Source: Paraburkholderia phytofirmans PsJN
Lineage (GTDB): Bacteria > Pseudomonadota > Gammaproteobacteria > Burkholderiales > Burkholderiaceae
Direction of reading: 5' to 3'
DNA: 64,000 bases
Assembly (NCBI RefSeq): GCF_000020125.1
Contig: NC_010676.1
Coordinates: 620,001 to 684,000, forward strand
Position numbers and translations under genes: made by a program. This document shows, piece by piece, positions 25,919-33,651 of the stretch. Each line of letters opens with the position of its first letter. Position 1 is the first letter of the stretch. The notes under the pieces are model-generated. The model worked only from the letters and a program-made list of their open reading frames with translations, was not told where the DNA came from and searched no databases.

Positions 25919-27295
25919 ATGCAGCAACCGATTCAATCCAGTTCCGCCGACGCCGCCACGCCGCAAGGTGTGACGGCGAGCACCGCGCGCCGCTCCAAAG
26001 CGCGTTATCAGATTCTGGCGCTGCTCGCGGTCGGGACGATGATCAATTATTTAGACCGCACGGTGCTCGGCATCGCCGCGCCGCAATTGACCAAGGAGCT
26101 CGGCATCAACGCCGCGTTGATGGGGCTGCTGTTCTCCGTGTTTTCGTGGAGCTATGTAGCCTCGCAAATTCCGGGCGGCCTGTTTCTCGACCGCTTCGGC
26201 AGCAAGCTCACGTATTTCCTGTCGATGACCTTGTGGTCGCTGTGCACGCTGGCGCAAGGGCTGGTGCACGGGATCGGCGCGCTGTTCGCGTTCCGCCTCG
26301 GCCTGGGCGTTTCCGAAGCGCCGTGCTTTCCGACCAATAGCCGCGTGGTCGCCACGTGGTTCCCGCAAAGCGAACGCGCGATGGCGACCGGCACGTACAC
26401 GGTCGGCGAATACATCGGCCTCGCTTTTTTCAGCCCGTTTCTGTTCATGCTGATGGGCGCGTTCGGCTGGCGCTCGCTGTTCTACGTGGTGGGCGGCGTG
26501 GGCATCGTGTTCGGCGGGATCTGGTGGATGTTCTATCGCGAACCGCGTGATCATCCGTCGGCGAATCAGGCGGAGCTCGACTATATCGAAGCGGGCGGCG
26601 GTCTCACGCATCGAAAGAAGGATGCCGATTCGGCGGGCGGCGCGGACGCGGCATCGGCAAAAAGCGGCGGCTTCGAATGGCGCACCATCGGACGCCTGCT
26701 CAAGCATCGTCAACTGACGGGCATTTGCCTCGGCCAGTTCGCCGGCAACTCGACGCTCGTGTTCTTCCTCACCTGGTTCCCGACGTATCTCGCCACCGAA
26801 CGCCATATGGCCTGGCTGAAGATCGGCTTCTTCGCGATCATGCCGTTCATTGCCGCCTCGATCGGCGTGATGTTCGGCGGCTTCTTTTCCGATTGGCTGC
26901 TGCGCCGCGGCAAGTCGCCGAACGTGGCGCGCAAGCTGCCGATCATTGCCGGCCTGCTGCTCGCGTCGACCATCATTCTCGCCAACTATGTGGAGAGCAA
27001 CGTGGCGGTGATCGCGATCCTGTCGGTGGCGTTTTTCGCGCAAGGCATGGCCGCGCTGGGCTGGACGCTGGTGTCGGACATCGCGCCGGATGGTCTGCTC
27101 GGCGTGACCGGCGGCATCTTCAACTTCGCGGCGAACTTGGCCGGTATCGTGACGCCGCTGGTGGTGGGCTTCATCGTCGCGGCAACCGGTTCGTTCGTCG
27201 GCGCGCTGGTGTTCATCGGCGCGATCGCGCTAATCGGGGCACTGTCGTACATCTTCATCGTCGGCGATATCAAGCGGATCGTGCTGGTGGATTAA
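25919..27295 (+). CDS. MFS transporter, anion:cation symporter (ACS) family, probable quinate/shikimate importer
   Basis: A 458-aa protein with 12 transmembrane segments. The ACS pattern is clear: INYLDRTVLGIAAPQLTKELGINAALMGLLFSVFSWSYVASQIPGGLFLDRFGSKLTYF in TM1-2, FRLGLGVSEAPCFPTNSRVVATWFP, and FGWRSLFYVVGG. This family carries hexuronates, phthalate and aromatic or hydroxy acids. Placed third in the aroQ operon, it most likely imports quinate or shikimate by proton symport. A bidirectional terminator follows. Confidence 0.88.
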   Translation: MQQPIQSSSADAATPQGVTASTARRSKARYQILALLAVGTMINYLDRTVLGIAAPQLTKELGINAALMGLLFSVFSWSYVASQIPGGLFLDRFGSKLTYFLSMTLWSLCTLAQGLVHGIGALFAFRLGLGVSEAPCFPTNSRVVATWFPQSERAMATGTYTVGEYIGLAFFSPFLFMLMGAFGWRSLFYVVGGVGIVFGGIWWMFYREPRDHPSANQAELDYIEAGGGLTHRKKDADSAGGADAASAKSGGFEWRTIGRLLKHRQLTGICLGQFAGNSTLVFFLTWFPTYLATERHMAWLKIGFFAIMPFIAASIGVMFGGFFSDWLLRRGKSPNVARKLPIIAGLLLASTIILANYVESNVAVIAILSVAFFAQGMAALGWTLVSDIAPDGLLGVTGGIFNFAANLAGIVTPLVVGFIVAATGSFVGALVFIGAIALIGALSYIFIVGDIKRIVLVD

Positions 27296-27318
27296 GCGGC
27301 TGCCTGAAGCCAGACGAA

Positions 27319-27347
27319 AAAAACGGGACGCGGCGCGTCCCGTTTTT
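27319..27347. terminator. bidirectional terminator between the ACS transporter and TetR genes
   Basis: A 13-bp perfect stem (AAAAACGGGACGC with GCGTCCCGTTTTT) has a three-base loop. The A and T ends give U-runs on both strands, as expected between convergent genes. Confidence 0.9.
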
Positions 27348-27365
27348 ACTTGAGGCCCGCTTTCC

Positions 27366-28061
27366 TCAATCGTCCTTGCGCACGAACCGCAGCACGGCAT
27401 CGACGATCATGGCGCGATGCCGCGCCCGCAAACGCGGATGCGACGGATCGCGGCCGAACGCCGTCCCGAACGTATGGCGATTACCCACACGGTGAAAGCA
27501 CAGCGAACTGATCAGCAAGTGCAGATCGATCGGATCGATATCGCTGCGGAACTGTCCAGCCGCGATGCCGCGCGAGAGCAGATCCTCGATCGTATGAATC
27601 ACGGTGACGTTGCGGCCTTTGAACGTCTTGACCTGCTCGACGTACTTGGCGCCGTGAATATTTTCGATGGTGACGAGCCGTACGAAATCGCGCTGACGGT
27701 CGTGATAGTCGAACGTAAACTCGACGAGCGCACGCATGCCCTCGATCGGATCGAGTTCGCTGACGTGCAGATCCTGTTCTAGCGCGCGAATGTCTCCATA
27801 CACCTTTTCCAGCACCGCCTGGTACAACCCTTCCTTGCTGCCGAAGTAGTAGTACAGCATGCGCTTGGTGGTGTTCGTGCGCTCCGCGATCGCGTCGACG
27901 CGCGCGCCCGTCAGTCCCATCGCGGAGAACTCCTGGGTCGCGACGTCGAGGATGTTGCGCTTCGTCTGTTCGGGATCGTACTTGCGCCGGGCGTCGGTAC
28001 GCGGACTGTCGGACGGGATGCCGTTGGTATCAGGCTCGGCGGCCTTGCTTCCCTTTTTCAT
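27366..28061 (-). CDS. TetR-family regulator, probable repressor of the quinate/shikimate cluster
   Basis: A 231-aa protein. The N-terminal TetR HTH (TKRNILDVATQEFSAMGLTGARVDAIAERTNTTKRMLYYYFGSKEGLYQAVLEKVY) is at ~33-90 and is followed by an all-helical ligand domain with the HDRQRDFVRLVTIENIHGAKYV segment of the TetR_C/YcdC-like group. It is convergent with the transporter and closes the cluster. The likely inducer is quinate, shikimate, dehydroshikimate or protocatechuate; this is inferred from context. Confidence 0.88.
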   Translation of the reverse strand: MKKGSKAAEPDTNGIPSDSPRTDARRKYDPEQTKRNILDVATQEFSAMGLTGARVDAIAERTNTTKRMLYYYFGSKEGLYQAVLEKVYGDIRALEQDLHVSELDPIEGMRALVEFTFDYHDRQRDFVRLVTIENIHGAKYVEQVKTFKGRNVTVIHTIEDLLSRGIAAGQFRSDIDPIDLHLLISSLCFHRVGNRHTFGTAFGRDPSHPRLRARHRAMIVDAVLRFVRKDD

Positions 28062-28155
28062 TGTGTATTCGAGCGGCAGTGACGGCGCATTCTAGCATGG
28101 CGAAATTGGCCTTTTAGCCTGCGCGCGGGCATGAGCGGCGGCGCGTTGGCCGAGG

Positions 28156-29436
28156 TCAAACGGCAGGCCGGCGACGCGCGGCGAGCGCGTCGCGCGTCTG
28201 CATGGCGGTGTAGGTCAGTTGCGCGGCGGCGAGGCCGAGCGCGCCGTAAGCGGGCGTCAGGCCGAACGACGCAAACGCCTCGGGCACCGGACGCTCCCCG
28301 GCAATCGCCGCGGCCAGCAGTTCGCCGGACACGGTGGTCGGCGCCATGCCGTGTCCACCGAAGCCGACCGCGTACCAGACGCCATCTGCGCTGCGGCCGA
28401 TCTGCGGCATCTTGTGCCGCGCGTAGCTCATCAGGCCGCCCCACGCATAGTCGATCCGTACGCCGTGCAACTGCGGATAGACCTTCAGCAGATCGCGCCG
28501 CAACAGTCGCGCGATCACCTCGGGTTCGCGGTCGCGTACCGAGATGCGGCCGCCCCACAGAATGCGCGTGTCGGGCAGCGGGCGGTAGTAGTCGAAAGCG
28601 AAGCGAGTGTCGTAGATGGCGGCGCGCGTGTCGATCGCATCTTGCAGACGCGCGCCGAGCGGTTCGGTCGCCATCACGTAGGTGGCGATCGGCAGCACCG
28701 CGCGTTCGACCCGCGGATAGACGCGGCGCGCATAACCGCCGCCCGCCATCACGACGTGTCGCGCGTCGAGCACACCGTGCTGCGTGTGCACCACGAAGCC
28801 GGCGCCGTCGCGCTCGAGACGCACGACCGGCGAATCCTCGTGGATCTGCACGCCGGCATGCGCCGCGGCGTTAGCCACGCCGAGCACATACTTCAACGGG
28901 TGAAAGTGGAACGCGTTGCGCTCGAACAGACCGCTGTGATAACGGCGCGTTTTCAGCTGCGAAGCAAGCTGCTGCGCCGCCACCGGTTCCCACTCGACGC
29001 CGAACGAATCGCGCATCAGACGCCGCTGCGATTCCAGCCGAGCCGGTTCGTCGAACCAGTTGGCGAGGATTACGCCGGCGTCGGTCGCGTCGCAGTCGAT
29101 GTGATAGCGCGCGATGCGCTTGCGCATCAGATCGACTGCGTCGGTGGTCAGCGTATAGAGTTCGCGAGCGCGCACGGCGCCGAGGGTTTTGAGCAGATCG
29201 GCGCAATCGAGGCTATAGCCGCCGAACACGAACCCGCCATTGCGGCCGGACGCGCCGAAGCCCACTTGCCGGGCTTCGAGCACGGTGACGTCCGCGACGC
29301 CTCGTTCGGCGAGTCCCAACGCGGTGGACAATCCCGCCAGACCGCCGCCAATGACGCAGACATTGGCGGCACGCCGGCCAGCCAGCGGCGCATAGGCGGA
29401 AGAACGGGTGACAGTGGCTTCGTAAAAGCTTTGCAT
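28156..29436 (-). CDS. DAO-family FAD oxidoreductase (PuuB/gamma-glutamylputrescine oxidase-like)
   Basis: A 426-aa flavoprotein. SFYEATVTRSSAYAPLAGRRAANVCVIGGGLAGLSTALGLAERGVADVTVLEARQVGFGASGRNGGFVFGGYS gives the FAD Rossmann motif and the G-A-S-G-R-N-G-G motif of the PuuB/OrdL group. The C-terminal WGGLMSYARHKMPQIGRSADGVWYAVGFGGHGMAPT is also typical. It would oxidise a secondary amine or amino acid. No puuACD genes adjoin it, so the substrate is open. The start at 29436 (MQSFYEA) matches family N-termini. Confidence 0.88.
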   Translation of the reverse strand: MQSFYEATVTRSSAYAPLAGRRAANVCVIGGGLAGLSTALGLAERGVADVTVLEARQVGFGASGRNGGFVFGGYSLDCADLLKTLGAVRARELYTLTTDAVDLMRKRIARYHIDCDATDAGVILANWFDEPARLESQRRLMRDSFGVEWEPVAAQQLASQLKTRRYHSGLFERNAFHFHPLKYVLGVANAAAHAGVQIHEDSPVVRLERDGAGFVVHTQHGVLDARHVVMAGGGYARRVYPRVERAVLPIATYVMATEPLGARLQDAIDTRAAIYDTRFAFDYYRPLPDTRILWGGRISVRDREPEVIARLLRRDLLKVYPQLHGVRIDYAWGGLMSYARHKMPQIGRSADGVWYAVGFGGHGMAPTTVSGELLAAAIAGERPVPEAFASFGLTPAYGALGLAAAQLTYTAMQTRDALAARRRPAV

Positions 29437-29511
29437 ACGGCTAGGGTAGCGGCAATCGCGCGCTCGCGTCCAGCCGTGGCGTGAAAGGGAAGTGCATGCG
29501 CGCATGAAAAC

Positions 29512-29546
29512 AAGGCCGGCATTCACGTCGAGCGAATGCCGGCCTT
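29512..29546 (-). terminator. terminator of the sigma/anti-sigma operon
   Basis: A 13-bp perfect stem (AAGGCCGGCATTC with GAATGCCGGCCTT) and a nine-base loop lie just after the anti-sigma stop on the reverse strand. TTGTTTTC follows in that direction. Confidence 0.75.
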
Positions 29547-29567
29547 CTCCGGCTAATCATGCAACGC

Positions 29568-30350
29568 CTACGACACCGGCAACAGCTTGCCGGTGAACAC
29601 CACCGGACCGCTCGGCGCGTTGTGATCGGGCGAGCCGCCCGGCGCTTCGATCGACACGGCCAGCGCCGCGTAATTCTCCGGCTTCTGCTGGCCGGCCGTG
29701 ACCTTGCCGTTCGCGCTGTCCGGCAGCATGCCGAGCGAGACCGGATGGCCGCTCGCCGGAATGCCCCACAGTTCCATCGCCCGGCCGGCGGGCAGCTCGA
29801 CCTTGCCGAGCGGATGCACCGACATGGTCGAATGCGCCTCGTCCCACGCGACCAGCATGACCGGATGCGCGTCCTTGTTGTTCAGCACGGCGACATGCGA
29901 CACGGCCGTTTCGGGTTGCTGAGCAACGGTCGGCGCCGTGACAGGCGGCGTGGCGGACGGCAACAGCGAGCGCACGGCGACCACCACGGCAACCGCTGCG
30001 AGGCCCGTGACGCCGAGCGCCCAGCCGCGCCAGAACGCCAGGTTTTCGAAGATGCTGCGCGATGGCCGCGCGGGTGTTTCCACCACGGTGCGAGGACGCG
30101 CTGCCTCGCGCGTGGCCGTGAGGCCGAGTCGCCGTTCGATGGCGTCCCAGACGGCGGCCGGCGGCATGCGCGGCTCGGCGAGTTCGGCCATCGGCGAGAT
30201 GCGCCGCTGCCATTGCTCGACGGCTTTGCGGATCGTCGTGTCATGGTCCGCGTAGCGTTCGAAGCGCCGCCGCGCACCGCCGCGCAATGTGCCGAGCACG
30301 TATTCGGCGGCCAGCAGATCGACGAGCTGAGGATAGCGATGCAGATTCAT
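29568..30350 (-). CDS. RskA-type anti-sigma-K factor
   Basis: A 260-aa single-pass membrane anti-sigma factor. The cytoplasmic N-terminus has the anti-sigma motif DLLAAEYVLGTLRGGARRRFERYADHD, WQRRISPMAELAEPRMPPAAVWDAIERRL. A transmembrane helix is at ~FWRGWALGVTGLAAVAVVVAV, and the periplasmic RskA domain (LPAGRAMELWGIPASGHPVSLGML) follows. It would hold the co-transcribed ECF sigma inactive until regulated proteolysis. The ATG at 30350 overlaps the sigma stop. Confidence 0.88.
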   Translation of the reverse strand: MNLHRYPQLVDLLAAEYVLGTLRGGARRRFERYADHDTTIRKAVEQWQRRISPMAELAEPRMPPAAVWDAIERRLGLTATREAARPRTVVETPARPSRSIFENLAFWRGWALGVTGLAAVAVVVAVRSLLPSATPPVTAPTVAQQPETAVSHVAVLNNKDAHPVMLVAWDEAHSTMSVHPLGKVELPAGRAMELWGIPASGHPVSLGMLPDSANGKVTAGQQKPENYAALAVSIEAPGGSPDHNAPSGPVVFTGKLLPVS

Positions 30351-30919
30351 CACTCGCCTCCCAGGCAGGTCTTCAGCTTGGCGAGGCCGCGCCGGATCCA
30401 CGACTTGATAGTGCCGAGCGGCACGCTCAGCACTTCGGCGATCTCGCTATGGCTCTGATCGCGCAGATACGCGAGGGCAACCGCCTGGCGTTGCGCGGGT
30501 TCGAGCTGCTGCATGCAGCCGGCCAGCAAACGCGCCTGCAGGCTGACCGCGCTCAGCGCTTCGGGATCCGGGTCGCCGGTCGCCACGAGATCGTCCAACG
30601 CATCGCTCCATTCCGTTTCCTGCGTGTTGACCCGCCGCAGGTGATCGAGAGCACGGTTGCGGACGATCGCCGACATCCACGTCATCGGGGCGGACAATGC
30701 GCGGCGATAGTCGCCGGCAAAGCGCCAGATATTGACGAAGCTGTCCTGCAAAACTTCTTCGGCCCACTCGTGCCTGCTCAATATACGGAGCGCGAGGCCA
30801 AACAGTTTCGGGGCGGCGAGATCATAAAGCTCGCGCAACGCTGCGCCATCTTGTTTGGCGACACGTTCGAGCAGTTCGGCGAGCGTTTCCGGCGTCAGTT
30901 CTCGAGGATTGGCGGTCAT
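30350..30919 (-). CDS. ECF RNA polymerase sigma factor (SigK-like)
   Basis: A 189-aa sigma factor. Region 2 is LRELYDLAAPKLFGLALRILSRHEWAEEVLQDSFVNIWRFAGDY...PMTWMSAIVRNRALDHLRR; region 4 is LEPAQRQAVALAYLRDQSHSEIAEVLSVPLGTIKSWIRRGLAKLKTCL, with the recognition helix GTIKSWIRRG. With its overlapping RskA-type partner it forms an inner-membrane-controlled stress module. The regulon is unknown. Autoregulation from the upstream noncoding region is likely. Confidence 0.92.
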   Translation of the reverse strand: MTANPRELTPETLAELLERVAKQDGAALRELYDLAAPKLFGLALRILSRHEWAEEVLQDSFVNIWRFAGDYRRALSAPMTWMSAIVRNRALDHLRRVNTQETEWSDALDDLVATGDPDPEALSAVSLQARLLAGCMQQLEPAQRQAVALAYLRDQSHSEIAEVLSVPLGTIKSWIRRGLAKLKTCLGGE

Positions 30920-31361
30920 GGAGGCAGTTAGGGTGAGCTTGCGCGCCTATGTTACTCAACTTCGCCGCCAGCTTGTATGTGGTTTTTTTTCGTCGGCCTG
31001 CATCCATTGGGAAGTGGTTTGCGTATGTGGCTGCAGAGCCCCGCGTTGCGTGTGCTTGCGCCTCGACGATAGGGCGCGCTACGTGGCGCTTGCAGGACGG
31101 TCCGGACACGGGGTGCGTGTGAGTGGGAGCAGGGCCGTTGCGCTAGCCTGACGAAAACCACAGGCCGGCAACGGAGCCAGACGATGCCGCAGGAAATAAG
31201 GCGTCGCGGGCGGTGTAACGAAGTGCGGGGTGCGCGGCTCATTCCTGAGACCAGGTCCGGGCGGTTGACGATTCGTCGGCAACTACCCGGACCGGGATGG
31301 GCTAATGCGTTCGTGCGGTATTTGCCGCCTCAATTTGCGCCTGGCTGCTTCGAGGCGAGCT
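30920..31361. other. 442-bp noncoding region upstream of the ECF sigma gene
   Basis: Several overlapping short frames occur, but none has a ribosome-binding site plus family motifs. The sigma operon promoter should lie near 30920-31000 on the reverse strand. Nothing else was recognised. Confidence 0.4.
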
Positions 31362-32294
31362 TTAACGACCCCAGCGCAGCACCAGGGGATCGAGCCGCCG
31401 CGCAACCTTCAACAATCCTTCGCGCGTGGCCGGATGCATTTGCGGCAACGGATGGCGCACCGCGTCCGAGCGGATTACGCCGCCTTCCTTCATCAGCGCC
31501 TTGCACGATGCGAGGCCGCCCTGGCGATTTTCGTAATTGATCAGCGGCAGCCACTGTTGATAGTGCGCGGCGGCGGCCTCGGTGTCGCCGGCCGCGTAGG
31601 CATCGACGATCAGACGGATGCCGTCGGCGTAGCCGCCACCTGTCATCGAACCGGTTGCGCCCGCATCCAGATCGGCCATCAGCGTGATCGCCTCTTCGCC
31701 GTCCCACGGACCCACGATTGCGTCGCCGCCCAGTTCGATGAGCTCGCGCAGCTTGTTCGCCGCTTGCGGCACTTCGATCTTGAAGTACGACACGTTGTCG
31801 ATCTCGCGCGCCATGCGGGCGAGAAACGGCGCGGACAACGGCGTGCCGCTGACCGGCGCGTCCTGAATCATGATCGGGATGCCGATCGCGTCGGACACCG
31901 TGCGGTAGAACTCGTAAATACCACGTTCGCCGATGCGGATGGTCGCGCCGTGATACGGCGGCATGACCATCACCATGGCGGCGCCCGCGGCCTGCGCGCT
32001 GCGGCTGCGCTCGGCACACTGGTACGAGCTGAAATGCGTGGTCGTCACGATCACCGGCACGCGGCCCGCGACGTGTTCGAGAACGACGTGCATGAGCGTG
32101 TTGCGCTCGTCGTCGGAGAGCGCGAACTGCTCGGAGAAGTTCGCCAGAATGCACAGCCCGTTCGAACCCGCGTCGATCATGAAGTCGATGCAGCGTTTCT
32201 GGCCTTCGAGATCGAGCCGGCCGGCGTCGTCGAAGATGGTCGGCGCGACGGGGAACACGCCGCGCATCGCGGCGGGATGAGATGACTGCGTCAT
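31362..32294 (-). CDS. dihydrodipicolinate synthase-family aldolase/dehydratase (KDA-dehydratase-like)
   Basis: A 310-aa TIM-barrel class I lyase. The Schiff-base lysine is K172 in VSYFKIEVPQ. The catalytic Tyr of true DapA (Y-N-x-P) is replaced by MIQDAPVSG (Q144-D145), as in the branch that includes 2-keto-3-deoxy-L-arabonate dehydratases. A sugar-acid role is therefore more likely than lysine synthesis. GERGIYEFYRTVSD and GGDAIVGPWDGEEAITLMADLDAGATGSM are family blocks. It is divergent from a LysR gene that probably controls it. No other sugar-acid genes adjoin. Confidence 0.8.
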   Translation of the reverse strand: MTQSSHPAAMRGVFPVAPTIFDDAGRLDLEGQKRCIDFMIDAGSNGLCILANFSEQFALSDDERNTLMHVVLEHVAGRVPVIVTTTHFSSYQCAERSRSAQAAGAAMVMVMPPYHGATIRIGERGIYEFYRTVSDAIGIPIMIQDAPVSGTPLSAPFLARMAREIDNVSYFKIEVPQAANKLRELIELGGDAIVGPWDGEEAITLMADLDAGATGSMTGGGYADGIRLIVDAYAAGDTEAAAAHYQQWLPLINYENRQGGLASCKALMKEGGVIRSDAVRHPLPQMHPATREGLLKVARRLDPLVLRWGR

Positions 32295-32472
32295 GGTGAT
32301 GGGTGTCTCGTTGGCGTTGGAATGTCGGCATGTCGACCAGAGTTGGCTTTAGCGCTTACTCCGGTCCCATGCAACTCAGCCGACTATACGGCGCTGAACA
32401 CGGCAGGTATATTGAATTGTTTCCATCTTGTGATCGCTTTTGCGACTCACCTACGCTGCAATCCGATCCGCC

Positions 32473-33456
32473 ATGAAAGACACCCTCAACGTCCTGCTGT
32501 CGAAGCTGCGCATGAAGCAACTCCAATTGCTGATCGCCCTCGACGACCTGAAGTCGCTGCACAAAGCCGCCGGCGCCATGTCCATGACGCAGTCGGCCGC
32601 CAGCAAGGCCTTGCAGGAACTGGAGTCGATGCTCGAGGCACCCCTCTTCGAGCGCTCGAAAAGCGGCATGATCCCGAACCAGCTCGGCCATTGCGTGATC
32701 CGCTACGCGCGCCTCATGACGACCGATCTCACCGCGCTCTGCCAGGACGTCGCCGAGATACGTTCCGGGCGTGGCGGGCGGCTCGCGATCGGCGCGATCA
32801 TGGGCGCGATTCCGGAGTGCGTCGTGCCGGCGCTGAATCAGCTGCATGCCGCGCAACCGGGTCTTTCCGTCGAAGTGGTGGAAGACACGAGCGCGCGCAT
32901 GCTGCGGCAACTCGACGACGGCCGGCTCGATCTGGTGATCGGCCGCGCGACGGTGGCGGCCGATCCGTCGAAATATCACTATCGTCCGCTCGGCGATGAA
33001 CCGCTCTCGGTGGTGGTCGGCTACGGCCATCCGCCGTTGCCGAAGAAAGAGGTGAAACTGCGCGATCTGGCGGGCCACCGCTGGGTCATGTATCCATCGC
33101 ATATGCCGCTGCACGCGCTGCTCGAACGCGAGATGGATCTGGCCGGTCTGCAAATGCCGGATAACCCGGTTTCCACGGCCTCGACGTTCGTGACGGTGGC
33201 GCTCCTGCAAAGCAGTCACGATCTGGTTTCGCTGTTGCCCACGGCGATCGCCGCCTTATTCGTCCGGCAAAAAATGCTGCGCCTCGTGCCGGTCAAGCTC
33301 AAGTCGCCTTCGCAGACTTTTGGCATCGTCACGCGCAAAGGCGGCGTGTTGTCGCCGCCGGCGGAACAGTTCATCGAATTGCTGTGCGCGCAGCCGATCG
33401 AACCGGCGCAAGGGCGGTTGCCGGAACACCCGGCGAGAAAGCAAAAAACCGCCTGA
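32473..33456 (+). CDS. LysR-family transcriptional regulator
   Basis: A 327-aa protein. The HTH is MKQLQLLIALDDLKSLHKAAGAMSMTQSAASKALQELESMLEAPLFERSKSGMIPNQLG near the N-terminus, of the GbpR/CbbR-like group. The ligand domain LAIGAIMGAIPECVVPALNQLHAAQPGLSVEVVEDTSARMLRQLDDGRLDLVIGR follows. The ATG at 32473 (MKDTLNV) is chosen over 32440. It is divergent from the DapA-family gene across a 178-bp gap, so it is its probable regulator. The stop is embedded in a terminator. Confidence 0.9.
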   Translation: MKDTLNVLLSKLRMKQLQLLIALDDLKSLHKAAGAMSMTQSAASKALQELESMLEAPLFERSKSGMIPNQLGHCVIRYARLMTTDLTALCQDVAEIRSGRGGRLAIGAIMGAIPECVVPALNQLHAAQPGLSVEVVEDTSARMLRQLDDGRLDLVIGRATVAADPSKYHYRPLGDEPLSVVVGYGHPPLPKKEVKLRDLAGHRWVMYPSHMPLHALLEREMDLAGLQMPDNPVSTASTFVTVALLQSSHDLVSLLPTAIAALFVRQKMLRLVPVKLKSPSQTFGIVTRKGGVLSPPAEQFIELLCAQPIEPAQGRLPEHPARKQKTA

Positions 33457-33469
33457 AGCGGCGGTTTTT
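33444..33469 (+). terminator. terminator at the end of the LysR gene
   Basis: A 10-bp stem (AAAAACCGCC with GGCGGTTTTT) and short loop overlap the last codons of the LysR gene, and the right arm ends in a U-run. Confidence 0.8.
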
Positions 33470-33651
33470 CATCACAGGAAAGACGCTGAATATCGCATGG
33501 CGATTCACGCCGCGCCATGCTTCGCAAACGGGTGTTGTAGCCGCGACACTCTCGGGTAAATCCGAACGGATCGCAGCTTCACGTTCCGCGCTACACTGCT
33601 TTGAAGGTGCGCCGGGCCAGAAGAAACCGGCGTCCGCTCGGGGAGAGCAGC

